The notes under the pieces: generated by a model
Seen by the model: the letters and a program-made list of their open reading frames with translations, nothing else
What the model was told of the DNA's origin: nothing
Database searches by the model: none
Made by a program: the position numbers and the translations under genes
From: Diphasiastrum complanatum
Lineage: Eukaryota > Streptophyta > Lycopodiopsida > Lycopodiales > Lycopodiaceae
Reading direction: 5' to 3'
DNA length: 64,000 nt
NCBI GenBank assembly: GCA_029204225.1
Contig: CM055097.1
Location: 1,223,414-1,287,413, forward strand
Shown: positions 12,441 through 24,100 of the stretch, piece by piece
Layout: the number at the start of each line of letters is the position of its first letter
Position numbering within the stretch: the stretch's first letter is position 1

Positions 12441-14660
12441 CTCTGAAAGTGAGAAGTTAAATGGATCGAATTATTATATTTGGAAAATATAATAAAAGTC
12501 CAAACTATTTTGGAGCTTGTAGACTCGTGGGATGTGATTGAGGATAACCTTCCAGCTTCGCACTCTACTTTACAGAAGTTTCTACTTCTGAACCTCCTGT
12601 TGACTCTCCTGGTAATTTTCGTAAAATATTACAAAGTCGGAAAAACCGGAGAGCTTTGAGTGTTTTGAAGTTGTGTGTTGTAGATGCACTATTGTTGATG
12701 GTCCATAGTTCAAAGATAGCATCAGAGGCATGGATGACATTACAGAACATGTTTGGTAATCCTTCACATAACCACGTTTTATGCTCCAGCAGAAGCTCTT
12801 GACTTCTAAGTTGAGTAGTTTTGAAACAGTTGTTCAATATCTCACACGTTTAAATTTCTTAAGAATCAAACTCAAGGAAGCTAGAAAAAACATTTTGGAT
12901 GAAGATTTCATACCTATATCGTTGAATGGTCTTCCTAAGTCTTTCCGAGGAGTTAGAACAACTGTCATGTCGATGAGCTCATCAATCACCTATGAGGTTC
13001 TTATAGATTTCTTGCTATAAGAGGAGTCTTTATAGGAAAGACACGGGGGTCTAATGAGGCATTGGTTTCAGTAACCTCTAATTCTAAAACCTTAACTTTA
13101 AGTAAGGAAAATAAGAAGAGATTGTGCAATTTTTGCGGAAAAGCAGGTCACCTAGAAAAAGTATGTTGGAAGAAAAAGAAGCAGCAATCTGAAACAAACA
13201 TAATTTGTTCGTCTTCTAGTCCTAAATCTAGTAAGATCTGTTTTTATTCTGCAAAAGGAGGTCATACAGAAGATGAGTGCAGAGTAAAAATCTTTGCCAG
13301 TGCATTAAAGGCACAAACCTTAAAGCAAAAAGACGAGGCAAACCCTGTCCTTGATAAGATAACTTCTGAGATTAATGCTTTATCTTTAGTAACAAAGGAA
13401 GAAGAATCAGATTTTTGGATAATAGATAGTGGAGCCACTTCACACATGTGTTATCATGAAGAATTGTTCATTACCCTTACAAGAAGCGGTGCTGAAAGCC
13501 GGCTCGTACTAGGGGATGCTAGTGCTCACCAAGTCATGGTAAGGGGAACATTAATCTTAAATGTTCTGATTCTAAGAAAAATAGCATAATCAAGGTGGAG
13601 GGAATTGTACATATGCAGGCTACAAAGTTGAATTCTACAGTGACTATTGTCTAATCCTAAGTCTTTCTGAAACTGTGGTTGCAAAAGGAATTTGGGGATT
13701 AGATAAATTGTACAGACTTAAACTCATAAAGAATGGAAGTGCATTTGTTTCTGGGTAGTTACAGGATGTTCGTAATACTTTGTGGCATCAACGTTACGGA
13801 CACTTAAATCAGGACGCACTTAAACTTTTGTACAATAAGAACATAGCCACTGGTATTCCTAGAATAACAGATCTGAAGGGCATCTGTGAAGGGTGTGTTC
13901 TTGGAAAGCACCATAAGAAGGCACATTTAGAAAGATCAAGTAGGTCAGAATCTCCATTGGGACTGGTTTACATGGACCTGCTCAAACTGAATCTATGGGA
14001 AAAAAACCTGTATTATTTGGTGTTTGTGGATGATTTCTCCGGTTTTTCTTGGATCTATTTCTTAAAGCACAAATCTGAAGCATTCTTAAAGTTCAGGGAA
14101 TTCAAAGCTTATGTAGAGAATCAAATAAATGGGAAGATAAAGGCAATCAGATCAGACAGGGGTGGCGACTTTAACTCTAAAGAACTTATAAATTTTTGTA
14201 AAGTTCATTGGATTGTACAGCAGCTGACTCCCTCCTACTCACATCAGTCAAATGGTGTTGTAGAGAGGAAAAACAGGATGATTGTAGAGTGTGCCCTATC
14301 CATGCTAAAAGCCAAACAACTACCAAATCAGTTTTGGGCACATGCTGCAAGTACTGCTATGTATCTTCAGAATATTTCCCCTCATAAGTCCCTGGATGGC
14401 CTCACTCCTCATCAAAAATTCTTAAGGAATGAAGCCTGATGTTGCCCACCTGTGATTATTTGGGTCTTTTTGCTATGCACACATTCCTCTTGAAACCTGG
14501 AGGAAAGTAGACATCAGATCTGTCAAGTGTCAATTTTTGGGGTATGACATAAAACCTGGGCACTATATTTTGTACAATTTGACTTCAAAGAAGGTCTTTT
14601 GTAGCAGAGATGTAATATATGATGAGCACATTAGATATTTTTGGAGGTTCATTGGTTGGA
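12440..14660 (+). mobile_element. Ty1/copia fossil (gag to post-integrase)
   Basis: Plus-strand copia parts in order: UBN2 gag (about 12780-13015), a zinc knuckle CNFCGKAGHLEKVC (near 13125), protease FWIIDSGATSHM (near 13410), and integrase with WHQRYGHLNQDA (near 13780), IRSDRGGDF (near 14150) and QSNGVVERKNR (near 14250). A post-integrase piece ends near 14660. RT, RNase H and both LTRs are absent, so the copy is 3'-truncated with several breaks. It ends about 240 bp before the first visible exon of the tocopherol-cyclase-family gene and probably sits in that gene's upstream intron. Confidence 0.88.
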
Positions 14661-14897
14661 TTGAATGAATCAGCAGCTCCCCAATTGCACTATTTTTGAG
14701 AATTCTTGGCGATGCTATTGTGATTTTGTATAGTCCTACAAGTGGACAGTTTTTTGTACCACCTCTTGGTCCATCCCTGATAGGATTCTGAAATGTTATT
14801 CTTGTCTGTTTTTTGTGTGAAGCTTTGTCCCCAATTTTGATTTCATTAAGAATGACTAGTGTGCACAATTTGATTGGGGACTGTTTGTATCCAACAG

Positions 14898-15063
14898 AAT
14901 GCAAAAATTACAATGCCTTCTAGTGATTTTGAAGAGCATGATTCTGAGCCTCTAGGATTTCAATGGGAAGCGCCTGATATTGGAAAAATAGTTGTCAAAC
15001 CAAATGAGACGCAGCTGGATGTTAATATTAAAGGTTATGTATTAAGAGCCCAGCTCACAAAAA

Positions 15064-15065
<2 letters not shown>
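14898..15065 (+). CDS. Tocopherol-cyclase-like gene, first visible exon
   Basis: 56 codons, acceptor CCAACAG, donor AAAAAG/GTCTCT, phase 0 at both ends. It encodes PLGFQWEAPDIGKIVV and LDVNIKGYVLRAQLTKK, which align without a gap to the VTE1 stretch from GFQ to the STRPVYGWGD region. The donor is followed at once by a (CT)n microsatellite. It is an internal exon: no start codon context is visible, so an earlier exon must exist. Confidence 0.75.
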
Positions 15066-15124
<59 letters not shown>

Positions 15125-18100
15125 TCTCTCTCATACACACATTTTTTACACTTGTTCTAGCAAACCAATCCTCGCTTTGTTTGGTGCTCTGTCAGTATTA
15201 GCCCCTGGATGGCTGACTGCAATCTACAACTTATAGAAATTTTGATTTGTGTTTGACCCTGAGCCAATATGTACTATTTGTACACCAAGGTATCTGTTCT
15301 GTTACATTTTGATATCAACTCGCACATGGCATTTCAAGGTAGTCAAGTCAACCCTTACTGTCAACAACTGATTTGTGAAAGTATAAGAAACCCATCTATG
15401 TAGAGGAAGTTCTGAATAATCAAGTAATGCTGAAATCTAGACCTGCAAATAGAATTTTCTGTGTCTCTATCATGAAATGGCAAGGTTATGGCTGTTTCTG
15501 TGTTTAAGAATTAGTGCTGATTTCTTTTTGATTTGTGAACAAGAGATCACCACCAGTGTTAAGAAACCCATAGTGAAGGCTTTAGTTCGGCAAACAACAA
15601 CTATGCTGGACACCACTCATTGATCGAATGATATGAGCATTTGACATTTCCTATGTCCTTTTGCGATTTCAAAAAGTCACGAGACCTGATTTTTCCAGCT
15701 TCCGTTTTTAGTCTTTTTCTAAAACGCTACACCATAAGATATATTGGATTTTGTTTAAATGTTGGGACTTTTGGAGTGGGTTTAAGGCATTTCACCATTT
15801 TAGAATACATGCTGTTCTTAGTAAATAGCACCTATGTAGGGCATGAAACTACGCTGTCGTTAATTTAGTGATTGAAAATGAAAAAATAGGTAACTAGCTT
15901 TGGTAAGTAACAGGAATGATAAGTGTTTCCCTCTTTCTATATCAAACCCTTGGAAAAAAATTGGATTTTACTCAATACTTGAATACGTATTTCCTTACAT
16001 TGAGAGCTTAATCTCTTTGATTCAGCTGGCATGGAATGACCTCCATTCTAAGGAAGGGCCTGAAGGTTGGGTTAGAAGGATAACATTATTCCCAACTCAT
16101 TGGTATATTTACAGTTTGGGGTCAAGAGCACTGTATACATTCCATAATCTGGAGGAAGACATAGTCAATGAAGGAGAAGGGTATTCTCATCAAGAGAAAA
16201 ACTGGGGCCAAACTTTCCCAGCTGGACATGTTTGGTTGCAAGCACTCTCCCATGACAACTCTTCTCAGGTATTAAACATCAATCTTGCTATGGAAGTCAT
16301 ATGTTTTCCCTTATGCAAGAAAGCTGTTTTGAAGTGCAATATTATTATGGCTTTCATGTTGAATCTGTTTTCTTTCATAGTACTAGTACAAGTTCTGGGT
16401 TCTTTATGAATAGAGCTCAAAATTTTTGAAGATATAGTCTGTTGGTTGAAGAACAGAATAAGTTGGGGAAAGTGCTGATTAACTTCAGAATAAAGTGATG
16501 GGTATCTGTTAAATAAAGTTGGGTTGCAGTGTTCTGCTTGAAATTGTGAGTGCATCAAGCATATCAAACTAGCTTTGCTCAACCTTTATTTTATTCGGAC
16601 CTCCTTGTTGCATTTAACCTTTGAGTACCACAAGCTTGCTTCAGCTGAGCCTCAAAGTAGATATTAAGTATGCCATCCAGTGTAACCTAAATTTTGGTGA
16701 TTCTGAAAGGGCATATGAACCCGGCTGCATCCAGTCACTATATGTTACCTTATTGTTTTAAATGGTTAATGCATGTGAGTGCATGAATTCTTTTGAACTA
16801 TGAATGTAAAAACAAGTCAAGCCAGTAAAAATCATGAGTTTATTCCCACTCATTCCTCAGTGAGTTGGAATTGGTACTCTGAAGTTGGAATGTGAAATTC
16901 TCGAGAACTTCAATGGTACCGGTGGTTTTAGTCTCAATCGATCTATGTATTTTTCATATAAGTCTAGATTTTGAGACACTTTGATCAGGAAGTGGAGGGC
17001 CTTCATGGAGGAAGAACTTGTGGTATGGGACGCAGGCAATTCCAAAATGACAATCTAAAACTAACTGGATCAGTTGACCGTAGTAAGGCCATAAATCTAA
17101 TTGATGCCAAATACTATGGGTCATAAAACGGGTGTTTTGTCAGGAAATTTGAGATGTTGGTTATGACCCCTTGTGGATATCTCAAATTTACAAAACCGGA
17201 AACTCGCAAGCTATTTCTTTATAAAAAATATATTGGCGAATCTCTTAAACATTGATTAAACCCGATTTCTTGTGATTCCTTGGTAGGTAAATTTTTATTG
17301 ACAATGTCACATGAATGGTTAATGCAATTGTTTTCTAAAATGTTTTTCTTATGTAAATCTTCAAGAACTCCTTTTCTGATTTACGGATCACTTCTCATTA
17401 TCGGTAACGAAGAAGATCTTTTGATAAGTCATCACGAAAATGTGTTGGGACATTATCAGTATTTGGTTACGATGATGCAACACCTTTTCTTGACTTTTAA
17501 GTTTTTTCTTGGATCTCTTCTTTAAGACTTCTCCTGGGGCAAATGTAGATGGATATGCACCCCTTGGAAACTCGTGTGATTTCCTATTAAAAGGGGGAGA
17601 AGTAGTAAAAAAAAAAAGAGTTATCAAGGAGAAACATCTATCATAGATTCCAGGAGGAATCTGTTATATGAATAAATGGACTTGTTTCAAGAATTGGAAA
17701 CGATAGGATATTTAGATATTACAGAAGTCCTTTAAGGATTATAGTAGATATATGGTTTGAAAATATAAGAGAAGGAAATTAGAAAACACTCTTGTAGTAG
17801 AATAGTGGCTGATTACAAGTCCGATTGATTTGTGTCAGAACTAAGGAATTCTATTGCAAGATGGTGGTTTGTTGAAACTTGTTCCTTGTTGATGTTATCA
17901 ACTTGATCTAAGTGAGGACTGAGATCCGTGGGTTGATGCAAGGAAGGAAATTCACGCTAACAATATATTCTTTTGAGGTAATCTCTGGTTGAGATTTTGG
18001 TTGTGGAATAGCACTCTTTGAGAAATATTCTCTCTTAAAGGATAATCAAGTTACAGGATTTTTGGTTAAGAAAGTATTGTGTACAGATGGTGATATCTGT

Positions 18101-21100
18101 AGAGATATTGATGCGAAAAATGATCAAGGAAATTGCAAATATCAATCAGGCTCTGATACGAAACGAAACGAAACGAAGCGAAACTGAAACTTGAACGAGC
18201 TCTGATATTGACATTGCTGAAACGAAATCAAATTAATTGCGAACAAAATGAATTTAGATGGATTTCAGATATGATTGCTGGTCACTGCCTGCTATACCAT
18301 TCCTACAATCCTCTAGAAAGTAGACAGACACTGCTGATCTACGTTATAGATTAATACAACATTCAATAAAAAACTGAACCAGTGTCCGGAATTGATAAAA
18401 ACAAGGGAATGAGATACACAAGTGATAGCAAACAGTAATCTATTCAAGATCAGACAAAATTGAGAGTGACATGTGCGTAATAGCTACAGTATCATCAAGT
18501 GATCCTCTTGATTTTGAGCACTGTATGACAGATCCACACAGCGCATTGGCGTGAGAGAAAATAGTGTTCTCTCACGAGTAGCGTCTCGCTTACTAGCGGA
18601 CTTCTTGGATCTCTGTGGATCCTGCTCACAAAATTGTCTCGCTCACAGGCAGACTTCTATTCTGTATACTGTATATTTCTATCTACTACTGTATGTATCT
18701 TTTACATTCAGAGTAGCACACCAGATTAGATAGACTAAACAATCTATAATTAATCATGGATTACAAGGGAGGTGGGTTAGGCACGTCCTAACACTCTTCC
18801 GCTGACGTCATCATATCAGATCAGGGTTTTTGTACTTCATGGTACTTGTATGATCTTCCTGATCCTTTGGAGCGTGAAGATTGAAAAGTGTCGCAAAGAT
18901 TTTTGTGTCGCTTCAAGTCGTTTGACTTTCACGTCGTCTGACTTTCTCCTGCTGTATTACCAAAAAAAAATATTCGCAAACTTTTTGCGTTCGTGTCTTT
19001 TCATTAGGATGTTCCCGAACATTTTCGCTTCGTGCCTTTTCGTCAGGTTCGTGAACATTTTCGCTTCATGTCTTTTCGTCGGACTGAGGGCTGAAAGCTA
19101 GCAAAGCTTTGGTAATAGAAACATTTTGTTTCTTCAGCTCCCTCTCAAAGCGTGGTAGTTTGATGACTCCAAGACTGCTCCTCTGTTTCTCGACCTTTGT
19201 CTAAGGCCTTTGTGAAAATGTCAGCCACCATCTCCTTTGTTCCAATGAAGATAGTCTGTAGCATCTTCTTCCCGATCAGATCCCTTATCAAGTGATACTT
19301 GATTGCGATGTGTTTCGTCCTTGAATGAAACACAGGATCCTTTGTCAGATGTATTGCAGATGTATTGTCCATCTGCAGAATCAGAGGCTCATTCATTGTT
19401 TCACCCAGTTCGTCAAGAAACTGTTTGAGCCAAATGATCTCATTAGCCATCTTTGCTGTTGCAACGTACTCTGCTTCGTAGGATGACTGAACCACAATGG
19501 TCTGCTTCTTGTTGACCCAGAGAATCGCTGCTCCTGACGCGATGGTGCATCCTCCTGAGACACTTTTGCAGTCGTCCTTGAGAGATGCCCAACTAGCATC
19601 ACTGTAGGAAAGCATCTGGAACCCTACATCACGAGAATAACACAAACCAAAATCCTTCGTTAATTGAAGGTATTACAAAATTCGTTTTGCAATCTTCCAA
19701 TGGGTTGAGCCTGGATTTGTACAGAATTGGCTCATCCTGAACACGGCATAAGCAATGTCAGGACGTGTGTTATCTGCAAGGTACATCAGCGATCCGATCC
19801 GCTTCCTGTATGGTGTAAGCTGCATCAACTCTCTTTCTTCTTCAATCTTCGAACAGTCTTCATTTGTCAGGACTGTTCCTACAAGCATGGGAGTATTTGC
19901 TCCTTTGCAACTCAGCATGCCGAAATCTTCTAGGATTTTCTGGGTATATCTAGACTGATGAAGTTACAATTTGCCTCCCTCATAGTCCCTGTCAATCTGT
20001 AAGCCAAGATAACATCTGGCTTCTCCCAGGTTTGCAATCTTGAAATGTTTCGAGATGTGATAATTCACCTCAACAATAAGCTCTTCACTTCTGCAGAATA
20101 TTAGAGTGTCGTCCACATACACAACTACAACGATGATCTTCCCATCTGTAGTTCTTACATAAACATTGGAATCAGCCATTAGTGGCTTGAATCCTAAGGA
20201 TTTCAAGGCTTGATCTTTCTTCTTATACCATTGTCGCGCAGACTGCTTCAGACCGTAGATACTCCTATGCATTCTGCATGCATAAGTAGGAAGTGAGATC
20301 AAAATGTAGCCTGGAGGTTGATCCATGTAGACTTCCTCGTCTAGCTCACCATGCAAGAACGCTGTCTTTTTATCCACGATGTGAATCCTGAGATCATAAG
20401 CAGCTGCATATGCAAACAATAAGCGTAGGGACGAATGTTTCACGACAGGAGAGAAGGTCTCAGCATAGTCAATACCATATCTCTGAGAAAACCCCTTCGC
20501 TACAAGTCTGGCTTTATACTTAGAAATATCTCCATTCGCTCCATACTTCAGCTTGTATACCCACTTGCATTTTACAGTCTTTCACTTATCTGGTAATGGC
20601 TGCAACGTCCACACCTGATTCTTCCTCATGGATTCCATCTCCTCATTCAAGGCTTGGATCCATTTGTCCTTCTCTGGACATTCAATCGCTCTTCGAATGT
20701 TTGTGTTTCTCCACTGAATCCACAAAACTCTTCTGATGTTGAAGCTGAGCTGCCTGGCACAAATCTTGTTGGCGCTCTTCGTTCTCTTGTCAATCTTCTA
20801 GGAGATCCTTCAAGAATTGTAATGCTCTTGCCTTTATCTGCTCTGCTAGGTCCGGAACCATTTCGGTTTACAGGTATTGTAGCAGTAGGCTGACTTGCGA
20901 ATCTTTCTTCGTCTGATTCGTCACTCGAATGAGGTGCGACTCGAACATCTTCATCTGAGTGTTCGTCCTCTGCTCCCTCTGTCACAGTTGGTAGATCATA
21001 GTATTGCCTTCCAAGGATTTCATAACTGACAGGATCATCGTTGGCCATCATTTTGCTCTCATCAAATTTGACATCTCTGACTGTCTTCACTGTGTTTGTC

Positions 21101-24100
21101 TCTGGCATATAGACTCTGTAGTATGACGAATGATTGTCATATCCTACAAGATATCCCTGTTCTGCTTTCTCATCAAGCTTCTTTCGAAGCTTATCAGGAA
21201 CATGTGCATAAGCTGCACAGCCAAAGATACGGATGTGAGTCAGATTGGGTTTTCTACCCATTTGTGTGGTGTCGTGTGAGAAACACCAAATTTTCCTGTC
21301 CTGTTCTGAATGTAAGCAGCTGTAGCCACTGCTTCAGCCCACAACACTCTTCGAGCCTTTGAATAGGCCATCGTGCACCTAGCAACTTCCCTTAGAGTCT
21401 TGTTCTTTCTTTCTGCAACACCGTTGTGCTACGGTGTGTAAGATGCAGTTCTTCTGTGAATGATTCCACGATCATTGCAGAAGTCAGTGAATCGATTTGA
21501 GATGTATTCTCCACCTTGATCTGTTCTGATCTGCTTCACTTTATTACCAGTGCATCTTTCTGCCCAATTCACATACTCTGTGAATTTGTCAAATGCTTCT
21601 GATTTATTGTGAATAAAGTAGACTCTAGCAAATTTACTGTAATCATCAATAAAGGTTATATAATACTTTGAGCCTCCTACTGAGATCACGTTGAAAGGTC
21701 CACAGATGTCAGAATGTACAAGCTCTAGAATCTTTGTAGTTCTGTAGGAGTCTTTGACAAAAGGAGTACGTGACATCTTACCCATCAGACATGCATCACA
21801 AGTCATCGAACCGGTTGCATTCGAGAGAGCCAGCTCAGACTAGGTACAGTGCCTATGAAAAGGGACTCTTTTCTATAGTCCATGCCCTTAAGACTTGGAG
21901 GCATTATTTGTATGGTGCCAACTTTGAGGTCTTGACAGACCATGAGAGGCTCAGATACCTTTGCAATCAACCTGAGCTTAGAGGTCGGAAAGCTCGTTGG
22001 GCAGAGTTGATGCAAGAGTTTGACATGTCTATCAGGTATAGACGTGGAAAATTCAATACAGTAGCAGATGCCCTTAGCAGAATGCCTATGATAAACGAGC
22101 TGAGTTTTACTCAGATTCGTAATGAGTTACTCGAGTCCTTGAGAGGGAAATGCTAGCATGATGCATTCTTCTCTACTATCTGGAACTCAGTCCAGAGCAG
22201 ACAGTTACAGACTCCAGAACCAGTTCCCGAGGCTGGTGCCAGTTCATCCAAAAATACGGCAACTTCCGTTGAGGATGATGATGAGTCCGAGTATACGTCG
22301 TCAGATGACGTTGAGGATTCTGAGCCTGTATTACCCAAGCAAACCCCAGTGGTTGAGGGTCAGTTGACTCAAGGATTCAAATGGAAACTATATTCCATTC
22401 AGGATGAATACTTGCTCTATAGAGATAGAGTATGTGTCCCCAATTCAGAGGATTATAGGCAGCAGGTCCTATATGAATGTCATGACAATCCTAGTGTGGG
22501 ACACCCAGGCATACAGAAGACCTATGAGCTTCTTCGTAGGCAATTTTTCTGGCCCAGTATGAAAAAGGACGTCCACCAGTATGTAACCAGTTGCCAGAAA
22601 TGTCAAGTAAACAAAGCAGAGCGTTTAAAGGCAGGAGGGTTGTTGCATCCCTTAGAAATACCAGCTGGTAAATGGGAGAGTATCTCCATGGATTTTATAG
22701 TAGGCCTGCCTAAAACCCAAAAGGGTAATGACGCTATATGGGTCACAGTTGACCGTCTGACCAAAATGGCTCATTTTATTCCGACCAAAACAATCGTTAG
22801 AGCTTCAGAGTTAGCGAGGTTACTTGTAGACGGGCTATTTAAATTGTACGGTCTACCTTCCGGCATAGTCAGCGACCGGGACAGTAAGTTTACTGGAAAT
22901 TTTTGGAGGGCAGTATTCCATCATCTCCATACTAAACTTAATATGAGTACCACCGACCATCCACAGACGGACGGTCAAACAGAAAGGGTAAATCAAGTGC
23001 TGGAGGATATGCTTCGTGCATACGTCAGCAAGAAGCAGATTAATTGGGAGGAGTATCTCTCGATAGTAGAGTTTGCTTACAACAGTACCAAACATTCAGC
23101 TACGGGATACAGCCCATTTATGCTGATGTACGGTTTTCAGCCACGCTCACCCACAGCTGTAGGGTTTAAACAAGAAAAAGTTGAAGCAGCCAGAAACTTT
23201 TTAGAAGACCTAAACCAGATGATAGAACATGCTAAGCGTAGCATTAGGCAGTCCCAGGATCGAGCCAGGCATTATTCAGATCCACACAGACGGGATGTGC
23301 AGTTCTCCACTGGTGAGAAAGTCTACTTGAGAGTCCCAGTCGACTCTAAAACCCTAAAATCAGGAGTGTGTGCTAAGTTAGCAGTAAGGTTTTTCCAGTC
23401 TTTCATGTAAGTCAGTTACGAAAAGCCTTAACCAGATCAGACAATCTGGTAGGGGACAGTGTTCTAGTTCTCCCATTGGATCCTCAGCAACCTCCACATG
23501 AACCAAAGGAGATTCTTGATAGTAGAGAGATGCAGACTCGTCATACTCTATACCGAGAATATATGGTTAAGTGGAATGATCAACCTGTTGAAAATGCGAC
23601 TTGGGAAAGAGGCAGCGTCCTTCGCAAGATTTTTCCAGACTTTGTCTTAGAGGACCAAGACGGTTCTTAAGGGGGAGGGAGTGTTACGAGCTCGTAACCA
23701 GTGTCGAACCCTAGAGAACACAGATAGGTCAGATACCACAGTCAGGGTCGTGTCCAGCGTACATGACCAACAGGGCAAGACAGTGTGAGTAGTGTGCCCC
23801 AGCACGGTCCATAGCCATGGCGGGCCTAACACAGCCTAGGGACCCTGTCAGCAAGATAGGGCCCCCAGTTGGGTCCCGACTTGCAGTCGGCCACGTCAGT
23901 GCCACGTGGTCGACACTTGGCAGTTGCATGCTACCAGTCCTCACACTGGGCTAGGAGGGGCTTACTCTATATCAGGGAGTAAGCAAGGTTGGGTGGATCA
24001 GTTAGTGTTTGCCCTACTGTGGTGTTAGGATCTATTACAAGAACCCTAAACCTGTATATTGAACTTTCCCCATTGCAATTCCCCAAACTTTTTGACACCC

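Noticed and set aside
22853-23095. Minus-strand ORF opposite the gypsy integrase
   Set aside because: It is an antisense shadow of a well-supported plus-strand domain.
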